Assembly: GCF_964204645.1 (NCBI RefSeq)
Contig: NC_134029.1
Coordinates: 60,001 to 124,000 of the forward strand
Reading direction: 5' to 3'
Source of the DNA: Tubulanus polymorphus
Lineage: Eukaryota > Nemertea > Palaeonemertea > Tubulaniformes > Tubulanidae
DNA length: 64,000 nucleotides
Shown in pieces: positions 12,222 through 26,783 of this stretch; within the stretch, counting starts at the first letter, position 1, and each line of letters starts with the position of its first letter. The notes beneath the pieces are model-generated. The model did no database searches. It was not told the origin of the DNA and was given only the letters and a program-made list of their open reading frames with translations. The position numbers and the translations under genes are program-made.

Positions 12222-12650
12222 TGGAATCATACTGAAGTGGAATCATACTGAAGTGGAATCCTCCTGAAGTGGAATCCTCCTGAAGTGGAATCATACTGAA
12301 GTGGAATCTTCCTGAAGTGGAATCATACTGAAGTGGAATCCTCCTGAAGTGGAATCATACTGAAGTGGAATCCTCCTGAAGTGGAATCTTCCTGAAGTGG
12401 AATCATACTGAAGTGGAATCATACTGAAGTGGAATCATACTGAAGTGGAATCATACTGAAGTGGAATCCTCCTGAAGTGGAATCATACTGAAGTCGAATC
12501 CTACTGAAGTGGAATCATACTGAAGTGGAATCTTCCTGAAGTGGAATCATACTGAAGTGGAATCCCCCTGAAGCGGAATCCTACAGGAAGTGGAATCCTC
12601 CTGAAGTGGAATCCTACAGGAAGTGGAATCCTACAGGAAGTGGAATCCTA
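12222..12650. repeat. 16-bp minisatellite
   Basis: About 26 copies of CTGAAGTGGAATCATA with CCTC and TTCC variants at the last bases. The last few copies shift to CAGGAAGTGGAATCCTA. It lies just 3' of the four-helix gene. Confidence 0.95.
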
Positions 12651-12933
12651 CTGCGGCAATTTACAATGAAATACGAATGATTTTGCGAGGAGAAAAACTC
12701 GGTTTTTATTTCAAATCGAAACGAAAAAAAAACAAAACGAACTATAACACTTTTAAATCATCGTGTTAATTTAGTACTGCAGAACAGAGTATGATTTATT
12801 TCAATTTATGAATTTAATTGTAGCGATAAAAATAGTGAGATAAAACATTACATTTGACACCTACAAGTTTTAAGAAGATTTGTGTCATTTTACTCATTAT
12901 ACTTTTAAGACTCAGATTTAAGTCCTGACGAAT

Positions 12934-14058
12934 TTAATTGTACTGATACAAATAGTTAGATATGACATTAGACTCGACGCGTTTGAATTTCCAATACGTG
13001 TTATTAGTTACACTGTTTGTATTATGAGACAATTTATACATTTTACACAAACAATTCAATTTATCTACAATGTACGCCTCACATTGTATTTCGTCTTCAC
13101 AGTAATTCGCACAATGTATAATAGTTTTACAATGTGTCAGCTGTACAGAGTTGACAATTGCTCCAAGTGCAGCATCGGTGACCTTCAAGAACTTCATATC
13201 AACATCTCGATAATCTGTAATCAATAAATGCATTCAAAAATCACTGTTTTCATATGATTTGCATAAATTTGCATAAAATAATCAATTATACACGCACATG
13301 AAGGAGTGAAGTCTGATCCTAATCTCAGTTTACGAGTCAAACTGACAGCGAACTTTCTTGAAAGGCTTTTGAAAACATATCTGGTATAACCATCCACAAG
13401 TACAACTACCTTTTATGTAATTGATTAAAATATATCATTTATGTGGTCATATAAGTGTAATTTCACAATCATTGTAGTGATTTCGATCTTTAAAAGATTA
13501 AAACATTGAATACTTCAGATGATACAGAATTTATAAAGGAGAATCATGTATTAAACAGATAACTGCTGTATTTGGATTTTGTTACTGTATTTTAGCTATA
13601 TGTGTATACCTTTGTAAAGACGGAACCGTCATTTACTTTAGTGCTGAATTCAATATTACGCAGACGTCCTGGGCTACAGTTTGGTATCGTACCCGTACTA
13701 GCCCTGAAAATATAATCAAAACACCAATTAGTTTAGAATAAATACAAATATGTCTATTTAATGGCCAGTATTCATACTTGTTGATTGGTACTGATGAAAA
13801 CAGTTCGAATTCCGGACAATCCTGAGTCGATCCATTCACTACTGAGTATATAGCGCTGGATGTACCGTCATATGAACCAGAACCACAATACATCCTCACC
13901 AGAACTTCATCTAAATTATTATAGTCTATCACTCATAAAAACAAATATTACATATAAAAACTATGAAATTAAATTGTATGAGAAATTAACTTACTTGATC
14001 CGAAATGAAGCAAGAAAGAGAAAATTAAACAAAATATCCTGAATAATGTTCTGTTCAT
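12934..14058 (-). CDS. Secreted PAN/apple-like protein, array member 1
   Basis: Five exons give 232 residues: 13995-14058, 13778-13925, 13610-13703, 13298-13409 and 12934-13214. Exon 1 is a signal peptide (MNRTLFRIFCLIFSFLLHFG). Exons 2 to 4 form one domain: LVRMYCGSGS, YSVVNGSTQDCPEFELFSS, ASTGTIPNCSPGRLRNIEFS and LRLGSDFTPS. The last exon is a Cys-rich module (HCKTIIHCANYCEDEIQCEA, then LNCLCKMY) whose C-x4-HC-x3-C-x5-C spacing resembles PAN/apple domains. Function is unknown; a secreted binding protein is the simplest reading. Exon phases (1, 0, 0, 1 after E1 to E4, with split codons at E1/E2 and E4/E5) match the two paralogues. The final exon is almost the same as in member 2 (a handful of substitutions), suggesting recent duplication or conversion. 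Confidence 0.8.
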
Positions 14059-14552
14059 TGTGAAAAAGTGCGAATATAGAGACTGGTTCTGCATTATTTC
14101 CCTTCTCTAGCTCAGTACCAGCTCGCTCTATAGGTTTATCGGGAACTGATAACAGCAGCCTTAAATTAATAATAAATGATCAAATACGATAACGGAAAAA
14201 TTGGACGTTTTGTTTCTAGTATAATTTGTTACAGTTATAAACCAGTATTCAGTGTCCATTGATCCTCATCCACAGTTTCATTTTTCTGGAGTAGATTGGT
14301 GACGTCACGTTGTACGCACTTCTTTGTAGACTCAAATTAAAGACTTGATGTAAGGTTCACACACACATTCATCGTCGTATTTTCTGCAAAAAGCTGAGGA
14401 AGCCAAAAAGAAGATTTGAAATCTTCGAACGTACTTCAACAAAAAATAAATGTTAAGAAGTCGGGGGCTGGTGCAAATGACAGTTATAAGTCCAAGTGGG
14501 CCTACTTTGAAATGTTATTCTTCTTGGAGCCGTATGCCCAGAACTTACTTAC

Positions 14553-14613
14553 TTGATCCAAATGGAAGCATTGAGAAAAATGCACAGAAATTCCACCACA
14601 GTTTTCTGTCAAT
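14553..14613 (-). pseudogene. Decayed signal-peptide exon of a fourth array member
   Basis: On the minus strand this resembles exon 1 of member 2: DRKLWWNFCAFFSMLPFGSS followed by a perfect GTAAGT donor. The start ATG is lost by a small change just before AGAAAACTG. No matching downstream exons remain between it and member 1, so it is a relic, or at most a non-coding alternative first exon. Confidence 0.6.
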
Positions 14614-14996
14614 CGTGTTTCTATTACAGACTGATTAGAGATTGATCACCCCAACACTCCCTTTCAATCTTACACACTGCCTGCCCAATGTTATAGTTTT
14701 TGTTGGTAATTCAGTTGACGCGAGAGAGTTGAATTTGTAAATAGTAAATAGAAATAAGGTTGTATAGATTTGAAATGGAAACGGATAACCACCTTTTTTA
14801 TTCTTCATGTATTCTTTGTCACAGTTACAGATCATAGCGAATCATTGACATCATATTTACATAATCTTTGAAAACATCATATTCACAACTCTACTCCTTA
14901 AAACCTAGAATTCCCGATCCACGGTTTTATTTTTCTACAGAAGATTTCTGAAATCGCGTCGTAAATCTATTCTAGAAATTACTTTTTAGATTCAAA

Positions 14997-16606
14997 TTAA
15001 TTGTACTGATACAAATAGTTAGATATGACATTAGACTCGACGCGTGAGAGTTTCCAATACGTGTTATTAGTTACACTGTTTGGATTACGAGACAATTTAT
15101 ACATTTTACACAAACAATTCAATTTATCTACAATGTACGCCTCACATTGTATTTCGTCTTCACAGTAATTCGCACAATGTATATCAGTTTTACAATGTGT
15201 CAGCTGTACAGAGTTGACAATTGCTCCAAGTGCAGCATCGGTGACCTTCATGAACTTCATATCAACATCTCGATAATCTGTAATCAATCAATGCATTCAA
15301 AAATCACTGTTTTCATATAATTTGCATAAATTTGCATAAATTAATCGATAATACACGCACATGAAGGAGTGAAGTCTGATCCTAATCTCAGTTTACGAGT
15401 CAAACTGACAGCGAACTTTCTTGAAACGCTGTTGAAAACATATTCAATACCATCCACAACAACAGCCACCTGTTTACAAATATACAGTCATTGGTAGAGA
15501 ATATCTATTTTGAAAATCAACATCATTTAATGTATGTCTTATACAGAAAAAAAAACTATTAATTATATATGGGATTTAGAGGCTCTTTATGAAATATTGC
15601 ATCAACTCATTTTAGCCGATTATTCATCATATAATGAAAAATATTCTTCTTATTGCAGTATTATTTATTATTGAGCCATTGTTTATTTTCATGCCAAATC
15701 TGCCATGAAATATTATGAAGTGTACCTTCGTGTAGTCGGAACCGTCATTAACTTTAGTGCTGAATTCAATATAGCGCATTCGTCCTGGGTTACAGTTCGG
15801 TATTGTACCCGTACTAGCCCTGAAAATATACAATCATAAATCTCGTTTCTTGTTAAATTTCAGACTATACAGCGTTATGCAATATTCAATTTAGCTGTAT
15901 CTACCTCCCCCACGACGATTATTGTGATCTAATCTTATTCTATTAAAGAGAATCATATGAAATATGCATAAGTGATAATTGCAATTAATAAATCAATGCG
16001 AACATGTTTTAAAGCTCGCGCAATCATTATCTGATAATGAATATATCATCAGCTATACGTGGTACAGTATAACGAGGCTACGTGATTATAGTCGCCTGCA
16101 CGTTTGGCCCGTGCCAAATTAGGCTCAGAACAACTGTTCACAAGGATAATAAATGGGCCGAATTGGCCCGGGCCCGATCCATGGTAATTTGACTCGTGCC
16201 CGATCCATGGTAATTTGACTCGAAGGACATAGGTGACTAAGGTTTGGTACCAATTGCTTTTGAGAATTACTAAGTTGTCTATACAACATGACATTACAAG
16301 TTAGCTTAAGTCGAGATACTGTTGCCACTGGCTGCAAATCTGACTGACAGACACTCGAGGGGACACCCACTTAAACTCACCAAGCCAAGATGCAAGACAA
16401 CCATCAGACAAAATAGTTTCACCCAGAAATTTATTGAACCCTGGAATAGTTTCCCAAGTCAAGTGGTAATGAGTGACACAATGGACTCATTCAAGTCGAG
16501 TCTCGACAACTAACTTGAGGGACCGTCTGTACACCCTGTAAACCGCGCACCCTAACAAAAGTACAGTCTTAATCGGTTTAAAGGCAAAAGCCTATGCAAC
16601 CGTATT

Positions 16607-16663
<57 letters not shown>

Positions 16664-17709
16664 TGATGACGATGACGATGATGACCGGCTGTGCTGGTTT
16701 GCCTAATGTGATTATTGCTCGGATATACGTGCAGGATTGCTAGAGTTAAAGATAAAGATCCAAATATGAGTGAACAAACTGGAGAACTATCAGTTGGTGA
16801 CAATTCAATTTAAAACAAACCATGATAGTGAATGAACCATTGAATATATTGTGAGAGACATGTGTGACAATTTCGATAGAGTTTGCTAAGAAAGCCCTGT
16901 ACATCATTGATAGGCGTTTGAATGTGAGAAAAGGCCGAGGTGCTGAGAGGAAACACATGGAAGATATCCTGCAGATATTATTGACTATCGATCCAGACTA
17001 GCTATTTGTCTTTAAGTCTCTAATTTGCTCTATGAAGCCCATTAAATTTGCTTCATATAACCGTCGTTCTGTTAAAAAGAACATAGAAGTTATCAAGCGA
17101 TTATGCAATGCAAATGATATAATTATACTGCAAGAACTGGCTTTCCGACCAAGAGCTGTCATTTCTTAGAAATATTGATTCTGATTTTGAAGCACTAGCA
17201 TTATAATTTCAGTAAAATTCTTTTCCAATACTTGTTTCTTGGCATCGATGAAAACAGTTCGAATTCGGGACAATCTTGAATCGATCCTTTCACTACTGAG
17301 TATATGGCTTGTCCTCCGTCGTACAAAGCGGAACCACAATACATCGTCACTATCACTTCATCTAAAGGTGAAATATTCACAAGTTACTGATTTACTACTA
17401 ACTTCAATTCCTACGTGAACAAATTTGTTAAACAAATATTTTACGTTGTTATTCGTAACGCTTTATTGATGTATAAAATACTACTCATATATGTATCTGA
17501 TTCAGTTTTCAATGTTACACACGATTATCTGCATTTTGATGAACGAAATATCAAATTACTTTCATACATTCACGAACAGATAGAAAGTAACATAAGGTTG
17601 AAATTTGAAAAAAAGAAACAAAACGATTATAAATTCGTTGTAACTTACTCGATCCAAATTGAAGTAAGGTAAAAAATAGAGAAAACTTCCATGACAGTTT
17701 TCTGTACAT
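14997..17709 (-). CDS. Secreted PAN/apple-like protein, array member 2
   Basis: Five exons give 224 residues: 17649-17709, 17232-17361, 15726-15819, 15361-15469 and 14997-15277. The architecture is the same as members 1 and 3: signal peptide (MYRKLSWKFSLFFTLLQFGS), a domain with VTMYCGSALYDGGQAIYSVV, ASTGTIPNCNPGRMRYIEFS and VAVVVDGIEYVFNSVSRKF, then the Cys-rich module with HCKTDIHCANYCEDEIQCEA. The 1.4-kb intron 2 contains a LINE 3' remnant with a GACGAT microsatellite. Exon sizes differ from member 1 only by whole codons. No family assignment beyond the PAN-like Cys pattern is possible. Confidence 0.8.
16080..16690 (+). mobile_element. 3' remnant of a non-LTR (LINE) retrotransposon
   Basis: The frame at 16322-16513 reads RQNSFTQKFIEPWNSFPSQV then MDSFKSSLDN. 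This is the typical C-terminus of LINE reverse transcriptases (R..F..RV...WN.LP..VV....F K..LD). A short 3' UTR follows, then a (GACGAT)n tail at 16607-16685, which is how several LINE clades end. The upstream part of the element is missing (5' truncation). Related degenerate sequence with an internal duplication (GGCCCGATCCATGGTAATTTGACTCG) lies at 16150-16220. Confidence 0.65.
16607..16685. repeat. (GACGAT)n microsatellite
   Basis: Near-perfect hexamer repeat at the 3' end of the LINE remnant, probably its tail. Confidence 0.95.
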
Positions 17710-18856
17710 AGCGTTATTAACTGAACGATTGATGATATCACAGTACAATCTACCATCAGTGTATCCAATACAATACTCAATATTCCACACAAAAGCCAGT
17801 CTCCTTCCCGTTAGAAACCATCGATGGGTCCAATCAAAGAGCTACTACAATGTATGCGATCAATTGTTCATGACGAACGAACTGAGGCTTCGAGTAAAAC
17901 GTATCAAACGATCAAACTCGGTTTTCATTCGTTTTGATTTTTATTTCTAATATCGACAAAATTATTTTTATTTTGTAGAAACAACTAGATGGTAAATGTT
18001 CGATGTTTTATCTTAATTCGGTGAAAACACTGTCTCTCAAACTGAGTCATGTAATGTGTATAAAAGACAAGATAAATCTGTTGCATTAATAACATTTCGA
18101 ATAGAATGATTCATCAGGTAAAATCATTTAATACTCGAAATGTCAGTTTTAAATGGATTTTCAATCGTGGATTTTACTGTTCTTTTCGAATCAGATTTAT
18201 ATCAGTGATTTCTGGTGATTGAGTGACATTGATTTTAATTTACTGCCTCCTTCCTTCTCATCTTTCAACACTTTTACAATAACGAATAAATCCTAAAACA
18301 ATCTTGAAATCTCATCGATGAGATCAGAGATGTACTCTGGTAAATTAAGTGTCTAATTATTGATATGTCTTGATAGGAGAGCAATTTTTCATCGTCCTTT
18401 TTTTGTAAATGTGGGGCTCGAAACTTATTATTTGCATGTTGCTACATCATCAGACAAATGACAGTTTTTGTTATAGGTCGTTATTGATATATATTATTGA
18501 TATTTCCAACAAACGTCGGAATATTCGATAAAACAGATTAGACCGTTATACCATAGACAATAGAAAAACGGTTTTCCTATGCGCAGTAACAACAGCGGTT
18601 TAGTCGGTAACCAGACTGTGGTTTAGTCAGTAACCAGACTGTGGTTTAGTCAGTAACTGGATTACAATTAAAATCAAGCATATTGTTAATCACAATAAAA
18701 CAAATATATGCGAAAACATATGAAATAACATATATTTTATATAAAATTGATGAAATAATTTCAAAAATGATTGATAAGTTTGATTAGATATTAATACAAT
18801 ATTTCCAATTTACTTCATTACGTTTGCATCAGATGAACCTGGCTAATGGTATATGA
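17710..18856. other. Spacer between array members 2 and 3
   Basis: AT-rich spacer of 1.1 kb. A triple direct repeat of GGTTTAGTCAGTAACCAGACTGT lies at about 18597-18660. The member 2 promoter should be near 17710-17900. No exon is seen. Confidence 0.5.
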
Positions 18857-20825
<1,969 letters not shown>

Positions 20826-21852
20826 TGTTACACAGTTATAAAATGATGTTCTTATTTCTAGTTTTATTGAATTACTTGTGATACATGAGTTTGACGTGCA
20901 ATGAAACTATTACTACTACTTCCTCTCATCGCTCTCATCAGGAGGTCCCACCTCCCTGCTCTCGTATAAGATTCTTATCGGTTTTTCGAGGAAACACGAA
21001 TCTCCTTCTCGTCACAGCAAAACGGGATACATTTCAACTCTTCATTAATATTCAATTAATATGTAATATTTGGTACTTTGATATTGGACCAATGCAATGA
21101 TATAGATAGAGGTTTCTATGCCGCTAGCGAGGGTCTGGTCGGGCATCTGATTATTTGAATGTTATGATATGGACTATAGTTTCTTGTTGGTCAGGGGAAT
21201 AAAATGTTCCACTTGTGTATATAGTTAATGTGACACGAAAGAGCTGTTTTATATCTCTGTTATCGGGTGCGTCGTTTGATAATGAAATACTGATGCTCGA
21301 GAAATGTGGGGTTCAAACCGGATAAAGTTGTTTATCTAACACGTTTTTATGTCGACATGGAACGTGGACAATGATTTTATTGAACACGTATCTAAAAAAT
21401 GAATTGAATTTATGAAAGAAAGTTTATTAAAATCTAAATCTATCACAACTGTAACAACGCTTTCAAGATTTATACTTTGTACATGATCAATAATTCATGC
21501 TTTATGAAAATATAGTATCTATTTATAAAGCGGAACACATACATTACTCAGTATACAAAACTACTGCAATTTCATCAATTCATTGCTTCATAAATGTATC
21601 ATCTACAAGAGTTACATTGCACGAAGGCCAATCAAGCAAAATTGGTGTCAGATCCGGAGTGTGGTATATTAACTTAGGAGAGAATAAAGACGTCTTACTA
21701 CAAGACATTATTACGTCATTATTCATCACCTTAAACATCTTTAAATCGTTATCTTTAATATGACGTAGACAAAACAATCTTACACGCAAATCTTTTCACC
21801 AATTACTTTTACGTCTTTCAACATCTTTTACATGATTTTACATCAATGTCAT
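20826..21852. other. Intergenic, no gene recognised
   Basis: It contains the promoter of array member 3 and the 3' UTR of the transporter ending at 21853. The open frame at 21497-21763 has no recognisable similarity. Confidence 0.45.
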
Positions 21853-23661
21853 TTATGCTAATGAGGTAAGGGAAGCAATCCATTCTCTATTTGTAGCTGA
21901 TAGATTTCCTGGTAGATTTGATGTATTTCTATTGTTTAACTGACGAATATGTTTCAGCCAGAACGGTGACATTATCAGAACACTTACACCGACTAGACTA
22001 GCCGTTAATTCAAACGAGTAAACGTAATTTCCGGTGACGTCATAAACCCAACCTGAAAATACATACATTCAAAATAATTAAATATTTATGATTTCTTTTC
22101 AAAGGTAAAAAGAAACTCTACCACTAGAGGGCGCTTACCGGCTAACGGAGCTCCAATCATGAAAGCGATACCAGCAGGAAACAACATATACTGTACAGAC
22201 ATATGAATATATTTTTCTTCAATGATTTCAGCAATAACTAGATGCGTGAGACCTGCAAATCCTGACATTCCAACTCCTATTAGTATCACTAGTATAACTG
22301 CTGCAGTGAAGCCTTTAAATAATGGAACTAAAGCCACAGTGACGCCTAACAAAATATTTACAGCTAAACAAAGAGTGAATGTATCAAAACGAGGATGCTG
22401 GGAGATCATACAAACCACAAACCGACCAATGAGACCACTAGCTCCCCAATAAGGCACCAGATACCTGGCATCTTCTAATTCTAGTTTACATAGATCCCTA
22501 AATCCGGAGACTATATGTACAAATATCACTGATACTGCTATATTGAGGAAAAACACCGAAATAGTGACACCTATAAAGTTTGGCTGTTTGAGTATTTCAA
22601 TATTCAGAATGTTTTTACATCCTGGAAACTTCACTCTTACATTGTCATCTTCTTTATCTTGTTCATCTTTTCGTGGCAGCAGAACATCTTTATTCGAACG
22701 CGGTTTGTTCCAATCGCGTAGAATTAAACTACAAGGAGCCATGTTTAAAGCTATAGCACCTATTATAAGTACTGCTCCACGCCAGGTGTAAGCTTCTATC
22801 GATTCATTAATGATCACTCCGAAAATGATCGTTCCTAAAGAAGCTGCTGAAACGACGAAAGCGTTCGCTGTTGATCTGTAACGACGGAATCTGATCATTA
22901 TGTAAGATAATATAGGTCCGATGTGAAATGTATAAGCCATACCTGAAAATCGAAGACAAACCTCGTGGTCAAGGAGGACAACAACCTACAGTGTTTGGAA
23001 ATTTGAATTCAAAGTTCTACCGTACCAGTAATGATCCACAGGATGTAGATCAGCCAAAGGGACTTAGAAAACGCTGAACAACAAACAGCAAAACTGTTTA
23101 CAACAGCAGAAATGAATAAACATCGCCTTAAACCAAATCTTTTGATCATCAAACCTCCGACTGGTGCTGAAAATGAATGGTTCATTAATGAATATAGGGA
23201 ATATAGGGTACTGCTGTAAAATAACACTAAAAATATAAACCCTACGTCGCCGTAACCCTAAACCCAGCTGCCTGGTAATCGTAACGGGCCATAACCCGAA
23301 CACGCTAACCACTAAACCGCGGACCAGGACTGAATGATTGGGTTTTGAAGTTTGTATGGTCAGTGATGTGACCAGTCGAGTGTGGTGGCTGGTAATAAAT
23401 CATTCTCTGATTTTAGTAAAGGGTTTTTCAGTATAGGATGTAGGAACTATACTTACCAAGCATTTGAGATGTCGAATAATTCGTAGTTCCCAACCAGGCC
23501 ACTATTCTATAACCTACATCGAAATAATCAACCCACTCGACTACTAGAATTCCAACCGTCAAATTGATACCTCCCATAATTATAAATATGCCAACAGCAG
23601 CGAGGACCAAACAGCATCCTTCAACTCGACCAGGCTCTTTAAAATCGCTTTCTGGATCCAT
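21853..23661 (-). CDS. Monocarboxylate transporter-like MFS protein (SLC16-like), copy A
   Basis: Four exons give 449 residues, the normal SLC16 length: 23457-23661, 23026-23166, 22139-22942 and 21853-22052. All junctions are phase 1. The start MDPESDFKEPGRVEGCCLVL is followed by about 12 predicted helices. The loop after TM4 carries YIMIRFRRYRSTANAFVVSA, matching the SLC16 signature (Y.. .RF.. R..A.G.A..GS.LG). A second family feature is PVGGLMIKRFGLRRCLF after TM2. The large cytoplasmic loop (RDWNKPRSNKDVLLPRKDEQ) separates the two six-helix halves. The canonical SLC16 TM1 motif DGGWGW is replaced by VEGCCLVL, so substrate cannot be inferred. The copy B coding sequence is nearly identical over much of exons 3 and 4. 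Confidence 0.9.
23243..23405 (-). mobile_element. tRNA-derived SINE-like element, copy 2 (degenerate)
   Basis: It shares the CGCTAACCACTAAACCG..GACCAG core and the GTGACCAGTCGAGTGTGGTG flank with the copies at 10051 and 37431. The B-box half is degraded. It lies in intron 1 of transporter copy A. Confidence 0.6.
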
Positions 23662-24922
23662 CACGCGGTTGTATATGTTGTCTTGTATTTCCTCAGGTCC
23701 AACTAGATTAATCCTACATGGAAGTGTAAAGTCTATGAAATGCATGACCAAAGTTAGTCTGATAAAACACATAGTCTGATAAAACACTCAATTATGTGTC
23801 TACTGTTGTAGACAAATAAAAAATGCCCGCGCTAAAGTTCAGGAGATAGAGAGTAGATTCCGCTCAAGTCGGATCTTTTGGGGGACTGTGAATATTGGAT
23901 TGGGATTGTTTAAAATGGTGCAACAACCTAGTGAGTATACTGCCTGCCAGAGTAGGATGTTGCTTAACAGTAACAGATATCCAATAGACGAGAAGACATT
24001 TCCAGAAATTACTGGACGACGAAACATACCTGTATATATGTTCGATTTATTCACCATACTGACAACAAGACCAAGCCAACATATCACAAACTGCTTTAAC
24101 ATATATAAAAGAGAATTCATGCTTGAAATGGTATAAACTGATTACAGTTAAATCCAGATTATAGTATTACAGTATTCATACACACGCACACACACTCCAC
24201 ACACACGCGCACACACGCATTTTACAGGTTACGTGTCACAGATGTCCTGCCTACAGATCTACAGTGTTATACAGCAAAGATGGAGGCACTTTATTTGTAC
24301 TAACTTATTTGTACTTTATTTGTACTTTATTTGTATCGTGGGTCGAATGTATATGTGTGAACATGGTTCGAGTTGACTACTCCATCGTAGGTCTGGCCGC
24401 TTAACGTTTTGCGGCATTGTACGGTTAAAAGGGGTACATGTGGTATTTAGAACCCGTCGCACGTGTAGACTACGTGTATCAAAGAATTATCGAATTTATT
24501 AAATGTTTTCATTCGATGGTGGTCACATGTCTTCATTCACATTATTCCCGGTACGATCAAACATCCCTGTCCATTAGATACTATGGATACTGGCTACGAT
24601 CGTCGTCTCACGCAGCAGAATTGTGCTTGGTGAGTGGTGCTTGGTTCCAGCATTTGGGATCTCGATGAGGTGACCTCCTTAGGTTATCATGATCACATCA
24701 CCTGTATAAAGGTCACTGGTCCACGTCACTGTCAGTCTCTATCTTGCTGCGCCCTGATTTACTGAGCTTACTGTAGCGCAGTTACAAATATTGTCACTCA
24801 AGGAAACACCTCTGTATCTTTACTTGGATACATGTTGCATATACACACGTGTTGCAAGTGTTACAAGTTTTGTCCCTTTTTGCTATTGTCAGCAATTTGA
24901 CATCGATAATATTTGAACTTAC
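23662..24922. other. Spacer upstream of transporter copy A
   Basis: An open minus-strand frame at 23839-24120 has hydrophobic stretches but no splice context or recognisable similarity. A CA-rich microsatellite is at 24178-24218. The 24670-24850 part is duplicated at 28880-29050, showing that the spacer belongs to the tandem duplication unit. Confidence 0.5.
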
Positions 24923-25633
24923 CAAACACCAACGACATTGCTGTACTGCTGGTTCCTAACCAGGAAATATCCTGTATCCAGTATTGAAATAATCAACCCA
25001 TTCTACAACTACTCTCTGTCACACATGCTCTTCGTGTGACGTTTTGTTCCGTATTTTCCTTAATCATCGGTTTATCTACCTTTATTATGCATCAATTTCT
25101 TCAGTAAGGAATTTGCATTCAGAAATAAACAACAATTTTTGCTAAAGTTGTTTTTGTTTTCATTTATCAGCAATAGTTTACTCGGCATACGATCGCGTAA
25201 TGCTTAAAAATCCGCTCCGCGGACGCTCGGAAACGTTACAGTGACGTCATCACCTGCTCAATAGCATAACGAAATACAGTAGGTGGCGCCACGTGACGGG
25301 TCACGAAAGCCGTTTTCACAGCATTACGCGAGCGTATGCTAGGCAAACAATCGCCGATAGATGAAAACACAAACAAATTTCTACCAATTCATGATTTATT
25401 TCTGAATGCAAATTCCTTACTGAACAAATTGATGCATAATATTCACGGATTAATTTATCATTAACGAAATTACGGACCAAAACGTCGCACGGAAAGCATG
25501 TGTGACAGACAAAGATCCCAGCGGTATAGTGAGACCCTCCCCCCGTAGCAGCCAGGACCAGACAACATCTTTCAAATCGACCGGGCTCTTTAAAATTACC
25601 CGTCACATCAGCACTTCCACTTCTATCCGTCAT
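24923..25633 (-). pseudogene. Disrupted first exon of an SLC16-like transporter
   Basis: Minus strand, a start at 25633 (MTDRSGSADVTGNFKEPGRF) and about 50 further bases match the intact first exons at 30491 and 31092. The 3' part of the exon resumes at 25010 and runs to a good donor at 24922. Between them is a 495-bp fold-back element that destroys the frame. The CCLVLAA block is followed by a short deletion (AATGGGSHY versus AAAGIFITLGGSHY). It would otherwise splice in phase 1 to the exon at 23166. Confidence 0.8.
25015..25509. mobile_element. Fold-back (long inverted repeat) element
   Basis: The two arms, each about 190-200 bp, are imperfect inverted copies. Both ends read TCTGTCACACATGC inward, and both arms share GCATCAATTT.TTCAGTAAGGA and the GCATACG.TCGCGTAATGC end. 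A central region of about 110 bp has no open frame. No clear target-site duplication is seen because the flanking exon is altered on both sides. Confidence 0.8.
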
Positions 25634-26783
25634 GCTGTCAGTATACGCGTGGCCGGTCGCTGAGTGCTCAAGAACATAGCGCGTTAACAATTCGTGTTAC
25701 GTACGAATACAAACCCAGTTTATTCAAGTGCTCTCCAATACTATGCGGGTATGTGCCGCGGCCGTTTCCATGTTTTAACGCACTCAGGTTGAGTACCGCT
25801 AGTTGACAGATATTTTTTCTAGTGATAGATAAACTGAACCGTCTGAAAATCAACTCAGGGTATGATACGTGGTATTGTGTAGCTCTTTCTGACGCGATGC
25901 TGTTTTACATTTGGATACTTCACGTTAAAAGTGGTGCTCATGTTTTGAGGACACCCTATAAGAGAACCATCAGCCACCGAAACTTAGTGATTTCAGGCCC
26001 GTGTCCATTGGAGTGACTTATAGACATAAAGAGGGCTTCATACGAAACATCATTACTCTATAATAATCTCCGGAAATAATCGTTCCTACGACTCGAAGCT
26101 ACTCAAATAATTATACGATAAAAATTTCACTTTATTCGAAACGAACTTATTTCATACATGTAATAGTTTTATATTCGAAAATATATAATAATTCATTTTA
26201 TATAAATCAATAAAAATACGAATTATTCAATATAATACATTTATACAATTAATCGATAACAATAAATTCAAATCGAGGATACGGAAGCCATACGCATAAA
26301 ATACATACATGGGTCGCATTTAAACAAAACTACCCGGTGAGGAATGTGAATAGTGATATTTAATGAGATGAATAAGACTCCGATGCGGTGAAGAGAAACG
26401 ATAGAGCAGCTATTGCCTGCTAAATAAATCACATTATCACAATGAACTGTAAGTATGAACAAAATTATAGTTACTCTCGAGATCTAGAACATATATTTTT
26501 GCCTTAAACTGATCGCATTCAATTTATAATAGACAGACCAGCTGGGAGGGGCAAAAAAACGATCACAGAATCGGAGAGCATTAAAACCCCACAAACCAGT
26601 AATACATACATGTGTTCAACAGTCGTGGCTTAAAGTGCAATAGTTGAATGGTTATTAGATTAATCAATATAAACCACTTCACGTCTTAAAGGAGATCATT
26701 ATGCTAATGAAGTTATAGAAGCCTCAGTGTGAAAAGGGCCATTATGTTAATGAGATTAACACAGCCTCGATGTAAGATGGTCA
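25634..26783. other. Spacer between transporter copies
   Basis: No gene is seen. Three imperfect copies of a CATTATGCTAATGAGGTTA motif lie at 26695-26795 and run into the last exon of copy B. The open frame at 26268-26462 has no support. Confidence 0.5.

Noticed and set aside
23839-24120. 93-codon minus-strand frame with hydrophobic segments
   Set aside because: No recognised family, no matching splice sites, and no counterpart in the duplicated spacer of copy B.
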